Origin: Flemingiibacterium sp045579745
GTDB taxonomy: Bacteria > Bacillota > Clostridia > Oscillospirales > CAG-272
Direction: 5' to 3'
Length of the DNA stretch: 36,200 bases
Assembly (NCBI GenBank): GCA_045579745.1
Contig: JAZNMQ010000044.1
Coordinates: 1-36,200, forward strand
Under the pieces are notes generated by a model. That model did not search any database. It had not been told where the DNA came from and saw only the letters and a list, made by a program, of their open reading frames with translations. Position numbers and translations under genes: made by a program. Of the stretch, positions 6,407-14,637 are shown piece after piece (within the stretch, counting starts at the first letter, position 1; the number at the start of each line of letters is the position of its first letter).

Positions 6407-7261
6407 TTATTTTGCAAGAATAGCCTTTAATGCGTCAACAGCTGCGGTGAATGCTTCGTAGCTTGTAGCATAGGTGTTTTCAGGCATTTTTGTGTTATCG
6501 TCGCGCTCGAGATCCTCAAAGCCCTTGAAAACCTTGAGGTGAGGCTCAACGGAGAGGAACATCTTTCCTTCAACCTTCTTGTCGAGCTCGGCGATAATGT
6601 CGGCAATGCGTCCGATTCCCTTGCCTGCAGGCATGATCATATGACCTGCGGTTGCATCCTTAATATGTACATAATAAATCTTGTCGCCAAGAAGCTCAAA
6701 CGCCTTAGGGAAGGGCTCATGTCCGCGCATGATGAAGTTTGCGGGGTCAAAAATGAGCTTGATCTCGCCGTTAAATTCGTTCTGAATATCAAGGCAGCAT
6801 TCGGGAGATTCGCCGTAAATACCGCTCTCGTTTTCGTGGCAAAGTGTAACGCCCTCTGCTTTAGCAATTTCAAGCATAACGCCAAGACGTCTCATTACCT
6901 CAGGACGGCACTCCTCGCGGGTTTTGCCCTCGGGGATATAGAAGCTGAACATACGGATGTTCGGTGTTCCGAGGATCTTAGCCGCTTTGATGCAGTTTGC
7001 GAGAGATTTCAGATGCGCGTCGAAATCATCATCAACGCTGACCTTGCCGATAGGTGATCCGATAGAAGAAACGCCCATACCTGCCGCATCAAGCTTAGCC
7101 TTTACAGCATAGAGCTCTTCCTCGTTGAGAGAGGAAATGTTTTTTCCGTTTACACCGCGGATCTCCATGAATTTCATGCCATTTTTCTTAAGACCTTCGA
7201 TCTGCTCGTCGAAATTCTGCGAATACTCATCAGTAAATCCGCTGAGAATAAATTCTGCCAT
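6407..7261 (-). CDS. TIM-barrel sugar phosphate isomerase/epimerase family protein
   Basis: This 284-aa xylose isomerase-like TIM-barrel protein has the metal-site residues Glu143 (CHEN), Asp172 (FDPAN), His199 (HIKD) and Glu239 (VEPH). It is a paralogue of the product at 201-1043, sharing SGF(T)DE, the NGKN motif and the GSPIGK region. It is the second gene of an operon, 16 bp after the isomerase-like gene at 7278-8063, and is followed by a terminator. The pairing suggests successive or alternative steps on one imported sugar, inositol or uronate. The reaction cannot be deduced. The start ATG has an AGGAG-type site within the gap. Confidence 0.85.
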   Translation of the reverse strand: MAEFILSGFTDEYSQNFDEQIEGLKKNGMKFMEIRGVNGKNISSLNEEELYAVKAKLDAAGMGVSSIGSPIGKVSVDDDFDAHLKSLANCIKAAKILGTPNIRMFSFYIPEGKTREECRPEVMRRLGVMLEIAKAEGVTLCHENESGIYGESPECCLDIQNEFNGEIKLIFDPANFIMRGHEPFPKAFELLGDKIYYVHIKDATAGHMIMPAGKGIGRIADIIAELDKKVEGKMFLSVEPHLKVFKGFEDLERDDNTKMPENTYATSYEAFTAAVDALKAILAK

Positions 7262-7277
7262 GGTAAATCTCCTTTAA

Positions 7278-8063
7278 TTATTTTTCAAAATAGTTGCCGT
7301 AATTGGTCATTACATAATTGTAGCTACTCTTGAGGCACTCAAACGGGTCCTCTCCCTCGGGAACGCTGTCCTGCTCGACCATGTGATATTTGATGCCGTT
7401 CTTGTAGCAAGCCTCAACGATACGGTCAAAGTTCATGTTGCCCTTTCCGACAGCAGCGAAGCATTGACGGTCGTTGATGATGCACATATCCTTGAAGTGA
7501 GTTACAGCTATCTTATCCTTCCACTTTTCAAGGCAAGCTGCAGGGTCTGCTCCGCCTGCCTGAGCCCAGAAGCAGTCAAAGGTGAGCTTCAAATCGGGAG
7601 AGGAGTTCATGATAAACTCAAACAAAAGCTCGCCGGTTGAAATGCGCTCAAACTCAAATTTGTGGTTGTGATAGGAGAATTTCATACCTGCTTTGGTTAT
7701 CTTTTCAATAGCAGGCGCGAAATCGTCAGTAAAGCGCTTGAGGTTTTCAGAGGTGTAGGGCGCATAGTCAAACACACCGCCGATACCAATGCAATCGCAT
7801 CCGAAAAGCTTGTGTTCTTCGATAACCTTTTCGGTTTCGTTAACGATACGCTTGGGCGCTGTATGGGTCAGAACGACCTTAACGCCGGTATCCTCGGAAA
7901 CCTTCTTGATAGCTGCAGGACTAACATCACCGATTCCGGAAACCTGGCAATGCTTGTAGCCGATTTCTGCAATACGTTCAATAGTGCGCGCATAATCTTC
8001 CTCGGTCTTCATGAAATCGCGAACCGTATAAAGCTGTGCGCCAAGAATCATTTTCTCAGACAT
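7278..8063 (-). CDS. TIM-barrel sugar phosphate isomerase/epimerase family protein
   Basis: This 261-aa protein is of the same superfamily as its operon partner but from a different branch. It opens LGAQLYTVRD, carries an HNH segment at 132-134, TFDCFW with Asp163, THFKD with His189 and VEQD with Glu230. LYTVRD-type N-termini are typical of the YcjR/IolE-like group of sugar epimerases or isomerases. The start has GGAGG seven bases upstream. An extended -10 promoter lies at 8118-8126. Intact, of usual length, cytosolic; substrate unknown. Confidence 0.85.
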   Translation of the reverse strand: MSEKMILGAQLYTVRDFMKTEEDYARTIERIAEIGYKHCQVSGIGDVSPAAIKKVSEDTGVKVVLTHTAPKRIVNETEKVIEEHKLFGCDCIGIGGVFDYAPYTSENLKRFTDDFAPAIEKITKAGMKFSYHNHKFEFERISTGELLFEFIMNSSPDLKLTFDCFWAQAGGADPAACLEKWKDKIAVTHFKDMCIINDRQCFAAVGKGNMNFDRIVEACYKNGIKYHMVEQDSVPEGEDPFECLKSSYNYVMTNYGNYFEK

Positions 8064-8117
8064 TTTTATGCCTCCATAAATTATATTTTTACGGTATTAA
8101 CCGCATAGTACAAAAGA

Positions 8118-8126
8118 ATTATAGCA
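8118..8126 (-). promoter_or_regulatory. extended -10 promoter for the isomerase operon
   Basis: On the minus strand TGC precedes a perfect TATAAT (8118-8123). No good -35 is seen at 17 bp, which extended -10 promoters tolerate. The element is 54 bases upstream of the ATG at 8063. Confidence 0.6.
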
Positions 8127-8257
8127 GATTTTTTTTGAAAAATAAAGCTTTTTTTGAAAAATTATTCCGTATTTTTATAAAATATCGGTTTTGATTGGAT
8201 TTTGATGCTAATTTACATTAGAAACAGCACCGCGCGGTAATTATTGCATGATTAACG

Positions 8258-8863
8258 TCAATCGCAGCGCTTGCAGGCACGTAATTTTCCTGCCGATTTT
8301 GCTTCATCAAGCGTTCCCGAGAGGATATTTTTCGAGCGGGAAAGCGACGCACAGCTATCTCTTGTGTGCCAGACTTCTCCATTCGCTACCCAGAAAAACA
8401 CAGCTTCAACCGCCTCAGTAGAAGCTGACTCATCTTTGGTGGACTCAGCGTGTGTATCAGTTGAATGCGGTGTGGTTTCGGTGGCGCTGCTCGCGGTATC
8501 CGTTGGAGCACTTTCAGCTTTTTCGGAAGTATCAGCCGCGTCAGCTGAAGTACCTGTGGTATCTGCTGTACTGCTAACATCTTCGGTAACGTCGGGCTCA
8601 GGATTTTGGGTATTATCGGGCAAAGGGGAAATTGTTTCAGGCGAATCGGTTTCAATGGGAGCTTCCGTATCTTCATAATGGGTAGTTTGTGGAGTATCAA
8701 GTATAGATTGGATAGTATCAGACAAGAACTCGTTCTCTGCGACAGTAAGCTTTGAGGCGGCTCCGCTTATGATCTCAGGCTCCGTAAAGCTCTGCTCCAA
8801 GCTTCCCGCGAATAAAAGCGTCAAGACAATTACGGGAATCGTGAGTAGTATTTTCTTATACAT
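8258..8863 (-). CDS. secreted Ser/Thr/Pro-rich protein with C-terminal Cys-motif domain
   Basis: This 201-aa protein has a signal peptide or membrane anchor at 1-25 (KKILLTIPVIVLTLLFAG), a low-complexity spacer of about 115 residues rich in Ser, Thr, Asp, Glu, Pro and Ala, and a compact C-terminal domain of about 45 residues. That domain reads FWVANGEVWHT, then DSCASLSRSKNI, and ends LRACKRCD. One Cys plus a terminal CxxC, with a nearby His, resembles the small metal-binding-like tail often attached to clostridial secreted or nuclease-like proteins. The spacer suggests a wall-spanning stalk. It is the last gene of the minus-strand block, 35 bp after mutS2. Function unknown. Confidence 0.65.
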   Translation of the reverse strand: MYKKILLTIPVIVLTLLFAGSLEQSFTEPEIISGAASKLTVAENEFLSDTIQSILDTPQTTHYEDTEAPIETDSPETISPLPDNTQNPEPDVTEDVSSTADTTGTSADAADTSEKAESAPTDTASSATETTPHSTDTHAESTKDESASTEAVEAVFFWVANGEVWHTRDSCASLSRSKNILSGTLDEAKSAGKLRACKRCD

Positions 8864-8898
8864 GATACATCATCCTATGCCGCATTAAGCACACCTCA

Positions 8899-11289
8899 TT
8901 ATTTGACCTCGACAACCGTTACTCCGAGGTCGCCCTCGCCATATTTTCCGTATCTGTGCGAAACTACGCGGGAATCCTTTTTAAGATAGTTCCACAAAGC
9001 GGCTCGCAGGGCACCCGTACCCTTGCCGTGAATAAGACGGACAGAATGTATTCCGGCAATATGAGCCTCGTCAAGATACTTGTCCACCTTATACCACGCT
9101 TCCTCGCCGTTCAGACCGCGAAGATCGATCTCATCTCTGAAATCCCGTGAAACTGTAACACGGTATTTTTCAGCCGCCATCTGCTTTTTCTGTGAATCGG
9201 TATAGGTGATCTTGGATTCATTCAAAAGCATAAGATTGCTGGTCTTTGTGCGCGTTTTTATTATACCTGCCTGAACGGTGACATTTCCGTCCTTGTCGGG
9301 AGTGTCAAGCACGACGCCCTTTTGGTTAACGTTGATAAGCAGAACATCGTCACCCTTTCTGAGCTCTCTTGGCAGAACATAGTCCTCGGCAACCTTTTCG
9401 TTAACGGGGTTGATCTTGGAATCGCTTTCGCGAAGCTGCTTTCGGATATTTCTGCGGCCCTCCTCAAGGGTGGATGCGAGATTTGCACTATCTTGCTCTT
9501 TTTTGATCTTCTCGAGCTGTTCCATAACGTACGCGCTCGTAATTTTAGCACTTTCAATTATCGATACAGCCTGAGCGCGAGCCTTTTCAAGCTCCTGCTC
9601 TGCCTTTGCAAGGGAATCGGCAATGCGTCGCTCGTTTGTTTGCTTGTACTCCTCAAATTCACGGCGAAGACGAATTGCTTCCGCGCGATTCTTGTCCATT
9701 TCGAGGCGGCTTGCCTCAAGCTTTTCGATGACATCCTCGAAATGCTTATTTTCTTCGCTCACAAGCTCCATGGCACGGGATACAATTTCATCTGAAAGCC
9801 CGAGCTTTGACGAGATCGCAAACGCGTTGGATTTACCCGGCGTTCCGATAATGAGCCGATAGGTCGGCTTTAATGTATTGACATCAAATTCGCACGAAGC
9901 GTTGATGAATCCGGGAGTTTCAAGCGCGAATGCCTTCAGCTCAGCGTAGTGAGTTGTCGCCGCGCAAAGTGCTCCGGTTGCACGGACCTTTTCAAGGACC
10001 GCAATTGCAAGCGCGGCACCCTCTACGGGGTCTGTTCCTGCTCCGAGCTCATCTATGAGCACCAATGAACGCTCGCCGACCTTTTCTGTAATGCCGACGA
10101 TATTAACCATATGCGACGAGAAGGTTGACAAAGACTGTTCAATCGACTGCTCATCTCCGATATCGGCAAAAATATCGTCGAATATGCACATCTCGGATGT
10201 ATCGGATGCAGGAATGTGAAGCCCAGATTGAGCCATCATCGCAAGCAATCCGAGCGTTTTGATCGTAACCGTTTTACCGCCGGTATTCGGGCCGGTGATA
10301 ACAAGTGTGCTCATATCTCCGCCAAGTGTCACGGAAATTGGAACGACCGTAGCAGGATCGAGCAGGGGATGCCGAGCGCGAACCAAATTCATACGGCGCT
10401 CGCCGGTAATTCTCGCAGCAGAGCCGTCAAGCTTGAACGAAAGCTCGCTTTTCGCGAATATAAACGCAAGCTCGGTTATGTTTCTGTAGTTGAGCTCTAT
10501 CGAATTGGCAATAGCGCCGCAAGCCGCAGAAAGCTCAGTGAGAATGCGCTCGATTTCGTTAGCTTCCTTTGATTGCAATACCCGAAGCTCATTGTTCGCC
10601 TCGACTACAGCCAATGGCTCGATAAACAGCGTCGCTCCCGACGCCGATGTGTCGTGGACAAGTCCTCGAACATCATTCTTGCATTCCACCTTGACAGGAA
10701 TTACATAACGGCCGTTACGCATCGTGATAATGTTTTCCTGCAAAAATTTTGAATAAGAGCCGCTGATAAAGCTCTGCAGTGTATCCTTTATTCGGTTGTT
10801 CGTCGATTTCATTTTACGGCGAATGTCGCGAAGTGCATCGCTTGCTTCATCTGCTACAAGCTCCTCAGATATAATTGAGGTGTAAATGCGGTCCTCGAGC
10901 TTTTTGTCAGGAATAAGGCGCTCAAAAACCTCGTCAAGCTTGGCAGGCTCTCTGCGGTTTGTCTTGCTGTATTCAAGAAGTGTGCGAGAGGTGCGCAGTA
11001 CGTTTGCGACGTCAAGAAGCTCGCGCTGGCTGAGCACCGCACCTTTTTCTGCGCGTTCGATTATTCCGCGAATGTCCTTTACTCGTCCGAATGAGGGCAT
11101 TCCCTTGATTGCCTGCATCGCTTTTGCTTCTGTAGTTTCACGCTGCAAACGAATAATTCGGTTAGGGTCGTTTGTGGGGCGAAGCTCAAGTGCAAGCTCA
11201 CGCGCACCGTCGGTTGGCGCGCGTTCGGCAAGCATATTCAGTATTTTATCGTATTCAAGCGTTTTTATCGCTTTTTCGTAGTTGTTCAA
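8899..11289 (-). CDS. mutS2: endonuclease MutS2
   Basis: This 796-aa protein is a full-length MutS2. Unlike MutS it lacks the mismatch-recognition domain. It has a MutS core and clamp, the ATPase with Walker A GPNTGGKT (333-340) and Walker B LVLIDE (409-414), a coiled-coil region (about 515-620) and a C-terminal Smr nuclease domain from about 715 with DLRGLNGEEA and HGKGTGAL. MutS2 proteins limit recombination or act in ribosome rescue by splitting collided ribosomes. The start is TTG, six bases after a strong GGAGG. It follows recO by 12 bp in the same operon. No defect seen. Confidence 0.96.
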   Translation of the reverse strand: MNNYEKAIKTLEYDKILNMLAERAPTDGARELALELRPTNDPNRIIRLQRETTEAKAMQAIKGMPSFGRVKDIRGIIERAEKGAVLSQRELLDVANVLRTSRTLLEYSKTNRREPAKLDEVFERLIPDKKLEDRIYTSIISEELVADEASDALRDIRRKMKSTNNRIKDTLQSFISGSYSKFLQENIITMRNGRYVIPVKVECKNDVRGLVHDTSASGATLFIEPLAVVEANNELRVLQSKEANEIERILTELSAACGAIANSIELNYRNITELAFIFAKSELSFKLDGSAARITGERRMNLVRARHPLLDPATVVPISVTLGGDMSTLVITGPNTGGKTVTIKTLGLLAMMAQSGLHIPASDTSEMCIFDDIFADIGDEQSIEQSLSTFSSHMVNIVGITEKVGERSLVLIDELGAGTDPVEGAALAIAVLEKVRATGALCAATTHYAELKAFALETPGFINASCEFDVNTLKPTYRLIIGTPGKSNAFAISSKLGLSDEIVSRAMELVSEENKHFEDVIEKLEASRLEMDKNRAEAIRLRREFEEYKQTNERRIADSLAKAEQELEKARAQAVSIIESAKITSAYVMEQLEKIKKEQDSANLASTLEEGRRNIRKQLRESDSKINPVNEKVAEDYVLPRELRKGDDVLLINVNQKGVVLDTPDKDGNVTVQAGIIKTRTKTSNLMLLNESKITYTDSQKKQMAAEKYRVTVSRDFRDEIDLRGLNGEEAWYKVDKYLDEAHIAGIHSVRLIHGKGTGALRAALWNYLKKDSRVVSHRYGKYGEGDLGVTVVEVK

Positions 11290-11301
11290 TTGCTTCCTCC
11301 G

Positions 11302-12096
11302 TTAGTATATCAGCATGTCGAGCACCGAAAAATGATGGTCAACATGATTTTCGAGGTATTTTTCGCATGCTAAGGAAAATTCGGGTATAAGCTCGGGAAC
11401 AAGCGAGAATGAAAACAGCTTCCCCATGTCAGCATACAGCGCGTGCTGCATGGCAAGAACTGTCGCCGGAGCGAGCGGAAGAATAATCTGTGCGGTATTC
11501 ATTTTATCCACCGCGCGGTCATTTTCAATAAATATCTCCTTTTGATGCTTGTCCATACACGGACGGCAGAGGTATATGCCCTCCATTATATTTAAGAACA
11601 GGTCCTCGCTTCCCACAGCCTGACCGCAATGCTGACAGCATACAAGATTCGGCGCGAAGCCTGCGATAGAGGCAAGCCGCATCTCAAACGCCCCCTTGAT
11701 AAGCCTCAGCTCCAAATCCTTTTTGTGCGTCAAAGCCCAAAGCGTATTGAGCGCAAGCCTAAGCATCTCGGGCTCGGGCACTTCCTCGCTTGAAACATAT
11801 TCTACCGCGTTTAGAACATAGGTTCCGACAGTCATTTTGTTGAAGTCCTCGCAGATGTAGAAATAGTTGTCAATAAGCGAAACCTCGTTAAGTGTGTACT
11901 TGCCGTTATGCTCATACAGCGTAAATTCGCTGTAGCAAAATATTTGTGTCGATGATTTGCTGCGGCTGCGAAGCTTTGTTGAGCCTCGTACAAGAGCCGA
12001 AATACGCCCGTGCTCCGCTGTCAGTATCGTAATATATTTTGCATTTTCGGTCGCGATGTTTTCGCGAAGAACGAGCCCTTTTGTTGTCAAAAGCAT
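11302..12096 (-). CDS. recO: DNA repair protein RecO
   Basis: This 264-aa RecO has an N-terminal OB-fold (LVLRENIATENAKYITILTAEHGRI-type opening), a helical middle and a zinc-binding site with CCQHCG (153-158) and CRPC (177-180). RecO works with RecR and RecF to load RecA on SSB-coated DNA in the cytosol. Its ATG starts one base after the era stop, so translation is probably coupled. The usual Firmicute order era-recO is preserved. No key residue is missing. Confidence 0.95.
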   Translation of the reverse strand: MLLTTKGLVLRENIATENAKYITILTAEHGRISALVRGSTKLRSRSKSSTQIFCYSEFTLYEHNGKYTLNEVSLIDNYFYICEDFNKMTVGTYVLNAVEYVSSEEVPEPEMLRLALNTLWALTHKKDLELRLIKGAFEMRLASIAGFAPNLVCCQHCGQAVGSEDLFLNIMEGIYLCRPCMDKHQKEIFIENDRAVDKMNTAQIILPLAPATVLAMQHALYADMGKLFSFSLVPELIPEFSLACEKYLENHVDHHFSVLDMLIY

Positions 12097-12097
12097 A

Positions 12098-12982
12098 TCA
12101 GTCTTCTGAGAAGCCGAAAGTGTTTAAAAGTCCTGCATTGTCACGCCAGTTTTCCTTAACCTTTACCCAAAGGTCAAGGTGCACCTGCACTCCGAAGAAC
12201 GCTTCCATATCCTCGCGAGCCCATGTGCCGATTTTTTTGAGTGCCGCACCCTTTTTGCCGATTATTATGCCCTTGTGCGAATCCTTTTCGCAGAATATTT
12301 CTGCGCGGATTTTAATAATCGTAGGCTTTTCTTCGAATGCCTCGATGACCACGGCTGTTCCGTGCGGTATCTCGTCATTAAGTGTTCTAAGTATTTTTTC
12401 TCTGATTATTTCAGCCGCAAGCAGTCTGTCGGGCTGGTCGGTAATCATATCCTCAGAGAAGAACCAATCACCCTCGTGAAGAAGCCTTGACGCTTCGTCG
12501 GTTATTATCGCAACGCCCTCGTTCTTAGCCGCAGCCATGGGAACGATCGATGCAAAATCGGCAAGCTCATTGTACGCCATAATGCACTCTGCAACCCTTG
12601 TTGCGTTGACGGTATCGGTTTTGTTGATTGCTAAAATTATCGGAGTTTTCTGCTTATTCAGACGGTTGATTATCGTTTCCTCAATTTCTGATATGTTCTT
12701 TGCCGCGTCAACAACCAAAATCGCCGCGTCAATATCAACCATAGCCGTGCTGATCGCCTTTACCATGTAATCGCCGAGCCTGTTTTTCGGTCTGAGCATG
12801 CCGGGGGTGTCGAGGAATACGAACTGATTCTCTCCCTCGGTCAATATTCCGGTTATGCGGTTGCGAGTTGTTTGAGGCTTTGATGAAACTATAGATATTT
12901 TCTCGCCGAGAAGCGCGTTTAAAAGTGTTGATTTTCCCACATTCGGGCGTCCGATGATTGCTATAAATCCTGTTTTTGTCAT
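12098..12982 (-). CDS. era: GTPase Era, 16S rRNA-binding ribosome assembly factor
   Basis: This 294-aa Era shows the G1 motif GRPNVGKS (11-18), the G3 motif DTPG, the G4 motif NKTD and a C-terminal KH domain containing GKKGAALKKIG. Era binds the 3' end of 16S rRNA during 30S assembly. AAGGA precedes the ATG. It lies 26 bp after ybeY. The dgkA and cdd genes that sit between ybeY and era in Bacillus are absent here, as in many Clostridia. Confidence 0.97.
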   Translation of the reverse strand: MTKTGFIAIIGRPNVGKSTLLNALLGEKISIVSSKPQTTRNRITGILTEGENQFVFLDTPGMLRPKNRLGDYMVKAISTAMVDIDAAILVVDAAKNISEIEETIINRLNKQKTPIILAINKTDTVNATRVAECIMAYNELADFASIVPMAAAKNEGVAIITDEASRLLHEGDWFFSEDMITDQPDRLLAAEIIREKILRTLNDEIPHGTAVVIEAFEEKPTIIKIRAEIFCEKDSHKGIIIGKKGAALKKIGTWAREDMEAFFGVQVHLDLWVKVKENWRDNAGLLNTFGFSED

Positions 12983-13008
12983 TTTAATCTTCCTTAGCTC
13001 TTTTACTG

Positions 13009-13485
13009 TTATCTCGTTATGCCCATATAATCGAGTATCGCGTGCTGACGAGCTCGCATCTCACGCTCATCCTCTTCGCTGTCTACATGGTCGTAGCCGA
13101 GAAGATGAAGCATGGAATGGACTGTCAAAAAAGCAACCTCGCGGGTGTAGCTGTGGCCGAACTCTGCCGCCTGCGCTCTTGCGCGCTCAAGCGAAATCAC
13201 GATATCTCCGAGCAGGATCGCTCCGGTTCCGTGGTTTACATCGTCAAGCGTATCCTCGCCAAGCATGGGGAAGGAGAGAACATCTGTTGCAGAATCGATA
13301 TCACGATGCTCCTTGTTGATTTCACGAATGCCGTCGTTATCAGTAAAGGTTACGGAAATTTCGGCGCTTTTTCTGAAATCCTCGTATGCCAGAGATGCGT
13401 ATACAGCCGCCTTTACAAGGCAACGAAGCTCTGCGGTGACGCTTTCCTTATCCTGCTCATTTGTGAAGTGTAAATAGTGTTTCAT
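13009..13485 (-). CDS. ybeY: rRNA maturation endoribonuclease YbeY
   Basis: This 158-aa YbeY has the zinc motif HSMLHLLGYDH with His123, His127 and His133. YbeY processes 16S rRNA 3' ends and takes part in ribosome quality control. The internal STDVLSFPM-like signature (SATDVLSFPM, 65-74) is present. Its start overlaps the phoH stop by 4 bp, indicating translational coupling. Normal length. Confidence 0.96.
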   Translation of the reverse strand: MKHYLHFTNEQDKESVTAELRCLVKAAVYASLAYEDFRKSAEISVTFTDNDGIREINKEHRDIDSATDVLSFPMLGEDTLDDVNHGTGAILLGDIVISLERARAQAAEFGHSYTREVAFLTVHSMLHLLGYDHVDSEEDEREMRARQHAILDYMGITR

Positions 13486-14519
13486 TGTTCGTTTGCCTTT
13501 CGTACCTTGAATTTTGAACCGTTTTCATTTTTTGAATCCGATTTTTTGTTGTTTTCATAATTTTCGTATGCAAGAATAATCTGCTGTACAAGTCTGTGAC
13601 GTACGACATCCCGCTCGCTGAATCGGTGAACGGCGATATCGTTTATCCCCTCGAGGATTTTTACAGCCTCGGCAAGACCGCTCTTTTTGCCGAACGGCAG
13701 GTCAGTCTGAGTAAGGTCGCCCGTAACGACCGCCTTTGAGTTGAAGCCAAGACGGGTTAAAAACATTTTCATCTGCTCGGGCGTGGTATTCTGAGCCTCG
13801 TCAAGAATAATAAATGAATCGTCAAGCGTGCGTCCGCGCATATATGCAAGCGGCGCAATTTCGATAGTTCCGCGCTCGACAAGCCTTTGATATGCTTCCG
13901 TCCCGAGCATTTCATAAAGGGCATCATATAGCGGACGCAGATACGGGTCAATCTTGTTTTGCAGATCGCCGGGAAGAAATCCGAGCTTTTCTCCTGCTTC
14001 GACGGCAGGACGGGTGAGGATTATTCGCTCAACCTGCTTTGATTTGAGTGCAGTCACAGCCATAGCAACAGCGAGGAATGTTTTTCCCGTTCCGGCAGGA
14101 CCTATGCCCATTACGACCGTATTCTTTTTTATTGCATCGATATATTTTTTCTGACCAACCGTCTTAGCTTTTATAGGCTTGCCGCGAGTTGTCAGGCAGA
14201 TTGTATCGTCATCCAGCGCGGATAGCTCGTTGTTTCTGCCATCGCTCACCATGTCGATTACATAGTCAACATTCTGCGCGGTCAGAACATCGTTGAGCTT
14301 TGCCATGCGCTTCAGATAGCCGAGCGCATCTGCCGCTTTTTCGACAGAGTCCAAATCTGCGCCTTTAATATTAATAGCGTTTCCTTTTGTATTAATGCTG
14401 TCACACGATTTAATTGTAACTTGGAACGCGCTCTCAAGCTTTTCAAGATTAACGTCCAGCTCACCGAACAGCTTGGCTGTTTGTTCAACCGAATCGGTAA
14501 GAATTATTTTTTCTGGCAA
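13482..14519 (-). CDS. phoH: PhoH family ATPase
   Basis: This 345-aa PhoH-like (YbeZ-type) protein has an N-terminal KH-like region and a P-loop ATPase domain with GPAGTGKT (140-147) and FIILDEAQN (about 235). PhoH proteins are RNA-associated ATPases often encoded next to ybeY. The start appears to be TTG: the frame has no ATG or GTG upstream before a stop, and residues MPEKIILTDS match the usual N-terminus. No ribosome binding site lies close; AAAGGAAG occurs about 33 nt upstream beyond a perfect hairpin (14533-14551). A candidate promoter lies at 14629-14637. Confidence 0.93.
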   Translation of the reverse strand: MPEKIILTDSVEQTAKLFGELDVNLEKLESAFQVTIKSCDSINTKGNAINIKGADLDSVEKAADALGYLKRMAKLNDVLTAQNVDYVIDMVSDGRNNELSALDDDTICLTTRGKPIKAKTVGQKKYIDAIKKNTVVMGIGPAGTGKTFLAVAMAVTALKSKQVERIILTRPAVEAGEKLGFLPGDLQNKIDPYLRPLYDALYEMLGTEAYQRLVERGTIEIAPLAYMRGRTLDDSFIILDEAQNTTPEQMKMFLTRLGFNSKAVVTGDLTQTDLPFGKKSGLAEAVKILEGINDIAVHRFSERDVVRHRLVQQIILAYENYENNKKSDSKNENGSKFKVRKANEQ

Positions 14520-14532
14520 TTTTAAAACCGTC

Positions 14533-14551
14533 GCTTTTGCTATGCAAAAGC
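14533..14551. promoter_or_regulatory. hairpin between the ribosome binding site and phoH start
   Basis: A perfect 8-bp stem (GCTTTTGC at 14533-14540 with GCAAAAGC at 14544-14551) has a 3-nt loop. On the minus strand it stands directly after AAAGGAAG and 13 bases before the TTG start of phoH. Folding would shorten the distance between the two and may control initiation. Confidence 0.5.
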
Positions 14552-14628
14552 TTCCTTTCTATGCGTTCACGCATCATATGGGATTTGTGGCTGATCATGA
14601 AGATTTTTTGAGCCTTCGGATGCCACAA

Positions 14629-14637
14629 ATTATATCA
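14629..14637 (-). promoter_or_regulatory. extended -10 promoter between yqfD and phoH
   Basis: On the minus strand TGA-TATAAT (14629-14637) is an extended -10 whose TGA is the yqfD stop codon. No good -35 lies 17 bp upstream. It would give the phoH-to-mutS2 operon vegetative transcription independent of yqfCD. A 9-bp inverted repeat (14583-14591 with 14622-14630) overlaps it. Confidence 0.5.

Noticed and set aside
8229..8238. ACCGCGCGGT palindrome after the secreted-protein gene as a terminator
   Set aside because: Only 10 bp with no loop and no T-run; too short to form a terminator stem.
8400..8700. Repetitive-looking Ser/Thr/Ala/Glu-coding stretch as a possible CRISPR or tandem repeat
   Set aside because: No regular repeat unit or spacer pattern is present; it is low-complexity coding sequence for a stalk.
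12983..13008. Missing dgkA and cdd between ybeY and era as a possible deletion
   Set aside because: Many Clostridia lack these genes at this position; the spacing and ribosome binding site look normal.
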